Of a DNA stretch of 64,000 nucleotides, positions 41,301 through 53,300 are shown one piece after another. The DNA is from Tiliqua scincoides (lineage: Eukaryota; Chordata; Lepidosauria; Squamata; Scincidae): contig NC_089822.1 of NCBI RefSeq assembly GCF_035046505.1, positions 41,767,159 through 41,831,158 on the forward strand, in the 5' to 3' direction. Position 1 is the stretch's first letter. Each line of letters starts with the position of its first letter. The notes beneath the pieces are model-generated. The model was given only the letters and a program-made list of their open reading frames with translations, had not been told where the DNA came from and made no database searches. The translations under genes and the position numbers were made by a program.

Positions 41301-44300
41301 AATTTCTGATAGATGAAGCATGCATTATTTTTCTAAATTAAATTTGAAGATACTCTTCTACTCCTGAAAAAACTGACCATTAGAGTGCATAAGACTAATT
41401 ACTCACCCTCAGAGAAGCGCTCACCTTGTAGCATCTAACAGCACAATCCTACTGCCTGCTGGCGCTGTGATGGCCTAGAGCAGTGGTTCTCACAGACACT
41501 GTGATGTCTTACAGTGTACATCACAGGTATCACAGACACTATGATGGCCTAGAGCAGTGGTTCTCAAACTCCCTGGTTCTCAAACCACAGTTACTTCTCT
41601 GGGAAAGTTTGAAAGCCACTAAGTCTTTGTTGCAGGCAGTGGGGGCAGGGGGGAGGCAGAGACACAATGCTCAGCATTGTGCCTCTGCTCTGGGCACGGG
41701 TGCACTGCCACTCACCCCTACCTGCAGCAGCCTCCCGGGGGCTGGGGGAGCCCAGCGCCAGCCTCAGGAGGGCTCCCCTCACAGTGCAGAGCCCTCCAGA
41801 AGACGATCATGACCACTTCCGGTTTTGCGATTTGCGAGAACTACCCAGGGCTCTCAGGCTGGGGCGTCGTGACGCCCCAGTCTGAAAACCACTGGCCTAG
41901 AGTGTTGCAAACTTGCCATAAAGCATGTTTGTGACTACTGAAGTCTAGGCAGCGCTGATGGGAAGGCCTGCACTGATGGGGAAGCCTCCCCCCAGGCTTA
42001 CCTGGGGGGGCAAGGTGGCACACCTGTAGAGGTGCTGCCCCCACCCACTGCCCTGCCCGGTCACTCTTTTTTGGCTTTTTAAAAAAAGTGACAGTAGCTG
42101 CTGCCCTTTAATTTCACTTACTTTAAAAAGCGAAATAAGCCACCAGCGCTGTTGGCTTCTTTTGCTTTTCTAAAAAGTAAAATAAAAGGGTGGCTGTTTG
42201 GTGCAGTGTGTGGTAACTCTGAATAGCTGCTCCCTTTTTTGAAAGTGAAAGAAGCTGCTGGCGCTGCCAGCTTCTGTTGCTTTAAAAATAAAAGCAAAAA
42301 GGGGCCAGCCAGATAGAAGTACATATCTGCAGTGATGTCATCACATCACTGTAGTTACTTCTGGGTGAAGCAGGAGGGGGCGGCAGCACTGGCAGACCTG
42401 GCTCCAGGGTGACCCCGCTGTGCCAATGTAAGTTAGGATTGGGCTATGAGTGTCACAATTCTGGACAGGCCTACTTTGAGGGCAAGTCATTCTGCTGTGT
42501 CTCTGTGTTGGTTCTAGTACTAGGGTCGGCAACCTGTGGCTCCGGAGCCACATGCGGCTCTTTCAGCCGTCTGCTGTGGCTCTGGAGTCTGGATGAAAGT
42601 GGAAAAGGGGGTGACAGAGCCTGTGGGGGCTGGAAGCGGGACGCCTTCCCCACGGCTGCCAGCCAGCCAGCCCAGCCCCAAGGGCGCCTCTCTCTGGCGG
42701 GATGTGCTGCGGGCGCTGGCTGCTGTTGAGTGTGGGGCCGGGCCGGGCGCCCCTGCATGGCTCTCTGCACGCACTGAGGCGCCGGTGCCCTCGCCCACAG
42801 CAGCTCCTTCCTCAGCAGGCAGGCCTCCCCTCCAGGAGCCCCATCAGACCAGCTTCGCGAGCCCAGACAGCAGCGCTGCAGGTGGGTGCCCTGGGGGTGG
42901 CGGCGCTCTCCCGGAGCTGCCCTCCGTGCCCCACTGCAAGCAGGCGCCCTGCTGGACAAGAGGGCAGGGCCCCTCCCGCGGGATATAGCCGGGCACCTCT
43001 TCCCCACGGGCATGGCCCCTTCACCCTGCAGTGGGCAGGGGGCTGAACTGCGGGGAGGACAGGGGCCCAAGGGGCTTCCTGGTTCAGTGGCTGGCAGGGA
43101 GGCTCCCGCTGCCCACAGCCCCCGCCACCTTCTGTTGCAGCCCCGGCCCGGACCTGCTGCTGGTGGAGACACCCAGCGCCGTGGCGGGCATGGGAGGCAC
43201 TTCGCAGGGACCTGTGATGAACTTTTCCTCCAGAAACTTGTCCAATCCCCTTTTAAAGGCATCCAGGCCAGATGCTGTCACCACATCCTGTGGCAAGGAG
43301 TTCCACAGACCAACCACATGCTGAGTAAAGAAATATTTTCTTTGGTTTGTCCTAACTCTCCAAACACTCAATTTTAGTGGATGTCCCCTGGTTCTGGTGT
43401 TCTGTGAGAGTGTAAAGAGCATCTTTCTATCCATTTTATCCTTCCCATGCATAATTTTGTATGCCTCAATCATGTCCCCCCTTAGGCATCTCTTTTCTAG
43501 GCTGAAGAGGCCCAAATGCTGTAGCCTTTCCTCATAAGGAAGGTGCCCCAGCCCATCAATCATTTTAGTTGCTCTCTTTTGCACCTTTTCTATTTCCACT
43601 ACATCCTTTTTGAGATATGGCGACCAGAACTGTATGCAATACTCCAGGTGTGGCCTTACCATAGATTTCTAGAATGGCATTATAATATTAGCTGTTTTGT
43701 TCTCAATACCTTTTCTAATGATCCCAAGCATAGAATTGGCCTTCTTTACTGCCGCCGCACATTGGGTCGACACTTTCATCGGCCTGTCCACCACCACCCC
43801 AAGATCTCTCTCCTGATCTGTCACAGACAGCTCACAACCCATCAGCCTATATGTGAAGTTTTGATTTTTTGCCCCAGTGTGCATGACTTTACACTTACTT
43901 ACATTGAAACACATCTGCCATTTTGCTGCCCATTCTGCCAGGTTGGAGAGATCCTTCTGGAGCTCCTCACAATCACTTCTGGTCTTCACCACTCTGAAAA
44001 GTTTGGTGTCGTCTGTAAAGTTTGCCACCTCACTGCTCAACCCTGTCTCCAGGTCATTAGATAATTAGATAAGGGGAAGCCAACCCTGTTTCACCAACTG
44101 AATTTTCTCTGTAGCCTGCCTGCAAGAACACCCCCCTCCAAAAATATCAGTGAGATTTTCAGCCCTCCGCAGTGCCCAGTTCAGTGTAAATTCTTATATT
44201 TCAAGCATAGCACTGTCAGGACCCACCTGGCTTTGCAAGTCTGAAAACAAATAAAATGGACCTTACCAGCTGAAGCCTCTGTTTTGTTCTTTGGGGGGGG

Positions 44301-47300
44301 GGGTGCTGCCTTCTGGAGCATTTGTTGAGCTCCACTTTCATCAGATTGGGACCATGCAGCTAGCCTTGCATTCCCCTTTGCCTGACTTGACCAGGAGCCA
44401 AGGCTCCTTACTTACTTGTGAGTAAGGTTTACTTACTTGTGAGTAAACGCAACCTTGTGACTTACTTTCGCTTTCCATAGGACTCAATACATTTGTCTGG
44501 TTGGAGGGAGAGACTTCCTTTTCGGGTGTTTTTGGAGGGCCGCTTTCATTGGATAGGAACCATTCTGGTGTCATTGGATTCCTCTCAGCCTGCCCTTTCC
44601 GACGAACTATGGCAAGTTCGCCTACACGTGATATGGCTTGTTTTCATTTTCCACAGGGCTCCATGCATTTTTTTGTTTCCAGTATTTTGGCCATACCTAG
44701 CTAGGAATGCAGAGTACTTGTGGAATGTGACCATGATTGTGACCACTTGTGACCATGATTTGCAGGAAATTGTGTTCAAGAAATATCCTTGCAAAATGGT
44801 ACAAATTTCCTCAGTATTTGCCTCTGATTTAAATGGATTATTCATCCATTTAGTTTTGTACTGAATATTTATATGTTATTTAAAACTTTTGCTACTTTGA
44901 AAAGTGAAGAGCAAATAGGAGCACACCTGTATTCTGTTTGGAGAGAAATATAGTATTATGTTGTATGTACTCACAATTCAGTGAATTAATTATAATCGTA
45001 TTTGCTAACAGAAACAGAATCTGCTTCTTATCATTATGAATAGACAGAAAATTTTTTTGAATTTGTTGGCACATGCAGATAGTCTAGTTCTTAATTAAAT
45101 TATTAATTTAGAATTTGTTTAGTTTACTGTTACAAATTATTTCAAAATATATACTGTAGATTCTGTGTAATTGTTTTCTTACAGTGCAGTTCTGTGCATG
45201 GTTACTTGGAAGTTTGTCTCACTAAATTCAGTGTAACTTATAGCCAAGCCTGCACATATCTACTCAGAATTAAGCCCCACTGAATTCAATGAGACTTATT
45301 CCCAGATAAGTGTGTATCAAATTCCAACCTTATTTTATAGGAAGTGTGTCTAGGATTGCAGTCTAAGGGCCTGATCCTGTTGCCCTGCAGTAACCATTGC
45401 AATCATGCTGTAAGGTACATGCTGTAAGCCAGGAGAGGAATGGTGCATGTGGGAAGCCAGTGCCAATGGGCACGGGGCCTCTGTACTAGTGGAACACCCA
45501 TCAAGAGCCACTAGCAGTGAATATCCTGCCAAGTGGTGGAAAGGTGTTCTGGGGTAAGGTGGAGAGAGGGCAAAATGGGCTAGAGGGCAGTCTGGGGTGG
45601 TAGTTCAGGTCTGGGAGGGGGGCGGGGATGGCAGCAGAGGCTGCCACCAAATTCTATCCCCCCTCCTGGGCCTTGGAGCCCTACATGAATCTCCTCACTT
45701 CTGCGCAAGCTAAATAGCTGATACAAATAGTTGGTAGCTGCCTCCTTACCCCTGTGGCTATTTTGGCACCACTGTACCGTGGCACGAGCAGCCTACATGG
45801 AATAGGGCTGCCCAGCTGCTATCTGTAAGCTATATTAGTATATCAGGAAGAGTTTTTATCTTCCAATATAAATTGTCACCAAAATAGTAGCCATAGTTGT
45901 GGATCATCAGACAAAGCTTAAATAATGGGTTAGATTCCAAAAACTGCTTCCAAGAAAGAAGCAGAACATCTAACATTCATGCATTAAAAATAAGTGGATA
46001 CTTGCCAGAATGACTCTGTAATGGGACAACTGCAATTTACAACACTGCCTTTTTTCCTTACTTTATTATTAGTTGCTTAGTAGAATTTATAAGAATAACC
46101 AGTGTAATTAATATACAAACAATTTGTTTTGTCAGAAGTTCCCTGCACGTGTCCTTTGTGTATCTCAGACAGAGGGAGCTATGTTACAGCTTCTGAGGGG
46201 ATTCAGCTTGCTAAAGAACTAGGAGCTACTTACTTGGAACTGCACAGTCTCAATGATTTCTACATAGGAAAATATTTTGGAGGAGTGGTAAGTAGAAATA
46301 TTACCTCAGAATTATCAAATGGTAAGTAATATTGTCTTTAAAATATTTATAAATTAGAAGTTGATTTTTGGACCTGGTATGGAGATGAATGGTTCACAGC
46401 CTTGCTGCATCTCGAAGCTCTCTGGGTTACTGTTGCAATGCTGTGAAGCAAAATGAAGAGGCAGAGGCACTCTGAGGGTTGAGGGAAGGAACGGAAAAAC
46501 AGTGAGGAGTCAGGAAAAACCATCAAGAGACAGAGTCAAGTTTCAAGGTTGAGGCAGGGAGGAAGCTAGTTGTACCAGCCGCCCACCCAGCTTTTTATTG
46601 TATTGTTTCTAAAACAATACAAGGGTTACTAGCGGCTACTGATTAGCAGCACCCTAGACAACACATTCTTAAGATATGAATGCTTCTCCATTCTGAACTA
46701 TCTTATCCTGTTTACCAGCTTCTCATGCCTTAGCAGACGCATGGGGGCTCACTCAAGGTTTGCCTTGGGGGGGGCAGGTATGCCTGCTGGTTGCCACATC
46801 TGCCAAGGCACGATGTTACTAAGCATAATTACTGCAGTTACCTTGTTGAAAGTACTACATATACTCTCAGCGCAAGCCGTCCTATAAGGTTGTTATGACG
46901 CTAAGGGCACAATCCTAACCAACTTTCCAGTACTGACTTAGCCACAATGCAGCCCCCAAGGTAAGGCCCAGCTGGGCTGACTCAAGGCTCGATGCTTCCG
47001 TTGGCACGGAGGTTTGTGTCAGCCTGAGGAGGCACAAATGTGCCTTACAGCATGTTTGTAGCCCTCCTGGGCCGGTGCAAAGGACTTGCGCTAGCCCAGG
47101 GGTATCTCTGGATTGCACCCTTAGTGAATTACTTAAAGTCCACAATTCTGGAAGGAGAATGGTAACCATGTGCAGCAGCACACATTTCTCTTTGGCGAGG
47201 GTTCAAATTCCCATGGGGACATTCACCATCTGGGATGAACCATTTACCAGGGGAGGTACTGGGACAGATCATAAGAGGAGCTTCCATAGCATAAAGGCAA

Positions 47301-50300
47301 AGCACCATCCTGATAGTTCACTGCTTAAAGATACAGGTTCCAAGCCAAGGTACTTCTCTCACCAGCAGGGCACACACTGTTTGCATGACTGACCAGAAGC
47401 ACCCATGGCAGGGACAAAGAAAAGGAGACAGGTCTAGAATTCACACCAGCTGCTCCATGAAAGTGCTATCTAACAACCTAGCCACAGCAGAAGGCAAACA
47501 ACATGCACCTCATACAGCATTTAATACCTTGCATCACAGCAAATAGGTAAAGAGGCTGTAGCACATGAACTTACCATAGAGAACAACTGCATGGACCAAT
47601 CATTGAGTTGGCATTTGACCTAAGGCACCTCCTGCAGCTGTGCACCCGTCTGACCACACCCATACACTTCTATGTCCTTTGCTTCATTGCTGACTCCTGC
47701 TGGCATGGCCATCAGTACACTGCCCATTCTGTTCCCCTGCTACTGACCACCATATGTAATGGCAGTAGTAAACAGGTAGTTCATGATTAGTGAGGAGTGT
47801 CTGCCCCCTTGAAGCCCAAGAAGTCAGAGTGAGGATGCTATAAGTTTTGGGGGCAAGGAGCCCCCTCCCCCATGGAATCCCATCCTGAGGCCAGCTGAGA
47901 TAAGAAGCTACTACAAGGAACAAGGAATAGGAATCTGTTAGAAGAACAAGGAATACCTATCTGCTAATAAAGAGACAACAAGTGTGATTCAGTCAAGGTT
48001 TTTATTGAATGGTATCAGTGCTAGAGCAGCTATCTTGTCCTAGTTGATTGTCTGCCATGGACTTGGCAAAGCCACAGGGGCTTGACTGGATGGAGTATGT
48101 CAGCAACCTCACCAAGCAGCAGCTGGGCTCACACTGGTCATGATTGGCAGGCTATAGACATCCCTTGGGGTCTGCATGCTGTCCTCACCTGTGGGACAGC
48201 TGCCTGTGGGGGAGCAAGGAAAAACACAGAGTAACAAGGAGTAGACAAATGATTTAGTCACACCTGTTCACTGGAATGAGATATATATTTGATGATTGTG
48301 AAGGAGAGTGGTGCCAGCAGAGTGTATGTGTAGTTGTGCCTTGTATGGGGCTGAGGCTTTGCTTAGAACATTACCTCTGGGGGGGTGGGGTTGTGCAGTG
48401 GAACTCTGCACAGGACTACTGTTCAATGCTCTGCGGCAATGGTGCAGTCCTAAGAAACAGGGGTTCTGATGAGTGTTTGGCCAGTAGTACCAACGGTTGG
48501 AGTCCCTGGCATTCCCTGTAGAATAGCAGGCATTCTCAACTCTTAGCTGTTGCAAAAGGAAGGGATGGTTAGGCAACACAGTTGATAGCGGAGATACATT
48601 TCATAATCCTGGATGGTCTGATACGGGGAGAGTAGACACATGAGATTATAAGCAGCAGCAATACATTGCAGCATGGAATTCCCTTCCCTCTTTGCTTACC
48701 TGTGTCGGGTGCATTGTCCTTTCCTTGTTGGAGTGGTGAGGTTGAGGTTCCAATTTGATGTTTTTGTGTGGAGTTATCCTGGGGCAGAATACCTGAAATA
48801 ATTTCTGAGAAGAGTTAACAAAATACCTTGTCATATATGTGAAGGACATGAAGTTTTTTGTGCAAAGTGCTCCCTCTGTGTGCAAAGTGCCCTTTCACCA
48901 ACATCAAGTTCCTCTTGGTATATAACCCCATACTTCACATCTTTTCATCTGAGATATGTCTCCCTGGCAGGCTTCAGTACTGGGGTGAGTGAGCTGTGAT
49001 AGGGTGATAGGCCCCCAAATGTACTCTGTACAGATACAAATGTATCTGATGTTCCAGTGTTTCTCAAACTTTTTAGCACCAGGACCCACTTTTTAGAATG
49101 ACAATCTGCTGGGACTCACTGGAAGTGATATCATTATTATTTTATTTATTTTATTTTTAACATTTTTATACTGCCCTTCGTCCAAAGAGCTCAGGGCGGT
49201 ATACACAGCTGCACCCCTCCTTCTTGTCCTCACAACAACCCTGTCAGGTAGGTGAGGCTGAGAGAAAGTGAGTGGCCCAAAGTCACCCAGGAAGGTTCAT
49301 GGCTGAGGGGGGATTCGAACCTGGATCTTCCAGGTCTGAGTTCACCTCCCAAACCACTACACCACCCTGGCTCTAACCTGGAAGTGGTGTCATAGCAGGA
49401 AGTGACATCATTAAGCAGGAAAATTTTTAGCACCCATGGTGTAGAGGTTTGGGAGGTACCACAACACCTATTGTGTCCTGTTCTGGTCGCCACATCTCAA
49501 AAAGGTGGAATAGTGGAAATGGAAAAGTGGAAATGGAAAATAGTGGAAATGGAAAAGGTGCAAAAGAGAGCGACTAAGATGATATACTGGGCTGGGGCAC
49601 CTTCCTTATGAGGAAAGCCTATGGCGTTTGGGCCTCTTCAGCCTAGGAAAGAGACGCCTGAGGGGGGACATGATTGAGACATACAAAATTATGCAGGGGA
49701 AGGATAAAGTAGATAGAGAGATGCTCTTTACACTCTCGCATAACACCAGAACCAGGGGATATCCTCTAAAATTGAGTGTTGGGAGGGTTAGGACAGACAA
49801 AAGAAAATATTTCGTTACTCAGAGTGTGGTTGGTCTGTGGAACTCCTTGCCGCAGGATGTGGTGACGGCATCTGGCCTGGATGCCTTTAAAAGGGGATTG
49901 GACAAGTTTCTGGAGGAAAAATCCATTACGGGTCATAAGCCATGATGTGTATTTGCAACCTCCTGATTTTAGAAATGGGTTATGTCAGAATGCCAGATGC
50001 AAGGGAGGGCACCAGGATGCAGGTCTCTTGTTATCTGGTGTGCTCCCTGGGGCAGTTGGTGGGCCGCTGTGAGATACAGGAAGCTGGACTAGATGGGCCT
50101 ATGGCCTGATCCAGTGGGGCTGTTTTTATGTTCGTATGTTCTTAATGTATATGTTAACTTCTCAGTTCTAGTTCTAAAAAAGAACTTAACATAAAACTTT
50201 CACTGGATTGTTCCCAGTATTCAAAAGATTTCTTTGTGTGTCAAAACAGATCATTCTATGAACAAACTGTGCAGACTAAATACAGGGTGTCTCATAACTC

Positions 50301-53300
50301 ACACATATACTAAACTGTAATACTATAATTAACAGATATACTGCATATGATAGAAGCATTTATTTGACTCCCAGCACTATCCTAATGTAAGGCTCCGCTG
50401 GCGCAGTGGCTGCTGCACTGGCCTGGAGTGTCTCAAAGCACGTTTGTGACTATTCTAGTGTAGGAGTGTCAAACATAAGGCCCAGGGACCAGATGTGGCC
50501 TGCGGAAGATCTTTATATGGCCCTTGGGCTCTCCCAGCACTACCATCAGCTACTGAGGTGTCACTGCTGAAAGGGTAGCCTGTGTGATAATTGGGCTCTC
50601 CCATATCTTGAAAATATGATCAATATTTGCTTATTTTCCGTCATTTGTCAGTTGAGTTCCTAAGTAAGAAAAAAGGGCCTGTTCTTGGTCATGACCTGCT
50701 TAATGACATCACTTCCTGCTTAATTATATCACTTCTGGCCCTCAGACAGGCATCATGAATACTATTCGGCCCACTCTATGAAACAAATTTGACACCCCTG
50801 CTCTAGTTTAAGCAGCACTGGCAGAAAAGCGTGTGCTGACCTACTGGCACACCATCCCCACCACTGGCTGCCAGCAGAGGTGAGTGCTCTGCCAAGTGGT
50901 GGAGGGGTGTTGGGAACAGAGATGGAGTGGGATATTTTGAGGAGGGGGCAATTCAGTTCTGGGACGGGGCCTGTGTGGGGGAACAGGCTTCCATCGTATC
51001 CTAACCTCCACCCTGGGCATGAAAGCCCTGTACTGGTCTGCTCTGATTTGTGCCAGTGATTTAGCTGCTGCATATCCGAGTAACCCCATTGGGCAGGCTG
51101 GATCTCGACACAGTAAGGGAAAAATATCCCAAGGAGACTTGCAGCCTGCTCTAATCTGTGCTGGAAACAGCGTGGGCCACTCAGCCCAACTCCGCCAGCA
51201 CAGGTTAGGATTATGCTGCCCAATTAAATAATTAACTAATGAATTAGACCCATTTCAAGAACTGCTTGAAATGTTCTCTATTGGTGTTTATATACTGCTG
51301 ACACAGTTAACTAAGAGCCCATTCCTGAACTCTTAAGCACTGGTCCACCACCGGTGCTGAATGTCGCAAACGTTTTGTAAGGCACATCTGCCGCCCTCAG
51401 CACTGGTCCATGCTAACTCAGTGCCGGTTGATGCTGGGCTAGCGCTGGTGGACTGCTGCTGCTCTGTGGTTGCCTGAATGGCAGATAGGTAGGTGGGGGC
51501 ATGGGGGGAGGCAGGAGGAGGCGTTCTGGGGTGGGGGAAGATGGGGAGCATGGGGAGAGAGTGGAAGGGAGGTGTGCTGGGGGAGGGAGCAGGACAGGAG
51601 GGAGGTGGAACCGGACCTTTCATCTCCTTCCCCCATGGAGCCAGTGGTGGCTGCCTGGTAGTGCGCAGGATGCCGTGGCAGTCCCAGCGCAACAGGAAGC
51701 TCAGGGTTGGGCTGTAAGGCATCTGCAGACTTCCAACAATGTGTGTGCTGGGATAGTTCCACACATTTCTTCAGTTGCTTCCTTAGAATCAGGGGTGTCC
51801 AAATGTTTTGGCAGGAGGGCTACATTATCTCTCTGACACTATGTCAGGGGCTGGGGAAAAAAGAATTAATTTACTTTTTAAATTTGAATAAATTTACATA
51901 AATGAATATATTAGAGCTGGAACTTATATGATTGAATGAAGGTCTCGCAATCACTCAAGGCCTGTAAAGCCTTGCACAAAGCAAGGTTGGCCTTTCCGCT
52001 GCCACTACTTCACAGACTTGAAACAGTAAGCAGTGGAGGGAAGCCTTGGCCTGCAGCTCACACAAGAGGTCAGTCACCCTCACACTGAGAGCAGTTGTTT
52101 TGGGCCTGCACATGCTCCAGCAAATCTTTGGCAGGCCAGAGGCTCATTGGAGACTGGGGGATCCCTGCAGGGTGAATTGGGGGTCCCTGAGGGCCACAAA
52201 TGGTCCCCAGGTCGGAGTTTGGGCACCCCTGCCTTAGATTAATGAGTGCTGCAGTTTTTCTACAATGAAGTATGAATGAATTGGAGTTCATTAAAAAATG
52301 TGTACTTTTCTTTTTGAGACCCCAAATAGAAGTTCTTTTAGCTGAATAATGTGAAACAAAAACATATTCCTCAGTTTATTCAATACAACATTGTATAGCA
52401 AGGGTGTCAAACATAAGGCCCGGGGGCCAGATGTGGCCCTCAGAAGCTTTTTATCTGGCCCTTGGACTCTCAGCTTCTGAGCAATACTGAGGTGACACTG
52501 CTGAAAGGATGGCCAGCATGATAATTGGGCTCTCCCATATCTTGAAATATGATCAAGATTTCTGTATTTTCTCTCCTGTCATTAGCAGCCAATGAGTTCC
52601 AACACGAGAACAGAGTGTTTATTTCTGGTTTTGACCTGTTTAATGACATCACTTTCTGTGTAATGACATCACCTCCGGCCCTCAGCAGGCATCATGAATG
52701 CTATTCGGCTCTCTATGAAATGAGTTTGACATCCCTGTTGTATAGTATTCTGTGCATGAAGAATTGTACAATTAAATCCAACCAGTAGTTACTATAATAT
52801 CATCTTTATAAATGAGAATACTAGAAATTCTGGACACGATCCAGATAGAGTTAAGCTTTCAAGTGTCAATAGAAGAATGAAACAGGTGCTTAACTATCTC
52901 CCATTAAAAGTTGGATTTCCAAGTTCTTAACATTGACTATATCATATTAGCATTTTTCCTAAAAGGAAAGGCAAACTACTTCTGCACATTAGTGGCAGAT
53001 TTTTCTTTATTCTTTTGCCTAATTTCTATTGTTGATACTCTAGTACTAAAAATATGTGATGATGTGCTAATTAGGCTTCTGTTAGGCAAGCAGGACAAGT
53101 CCAACTTGCTGTGCATCTGTCAGTTGCACATCTGTTTTAGCTATTTACTGCAGTTGAGATGAAACATGCTTTTGTTCTATAAAGAAACTTGCCTATTACC
53201 AATAATATAGCCATATATCTGTCCTCCTACCATGTGGTATAAATGCTGCTGGATATCAGCACAGATTTTTTTCTTTTCCCCAATTTAAATCTTTGATGCC

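Larger units (their letters stand above)
37294..46135 (+). other. RHOBTB3 intron after residue 140
   Basis: About 8.8 kb dominated by transposons: hAT elements at 38657, 39060, 39682 and 41555, a GC-rich block at 42515-43205, a CR1 fragment at 43205-44065, and the dispersed repeat at 44460-44697. 37300-38020 and 44700-45180 have nothing recognised. Confidence 0.6.

Noticed and set aside
42471-43377. Frames up to 263 codons in the GC-rich intronic block
   Set aside because: All frames on both strands are open, the low-complexity Pro/Ala/Gly composition matches no family, and one runs into CR1 sequence.
43669-44040. 123-codon frame with FTDDTKLF as a host gene
   Set aside because: This is CR1 reverse-transcriptase sequence, continuous with the CR1 3' fragment at 43205.
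47130-48900. A decayed host gene in the balanced-composition stretch
   Set aside because: No exon-like blocks with splice sites and recognisable protein were found. It is left as unidentified sequence.
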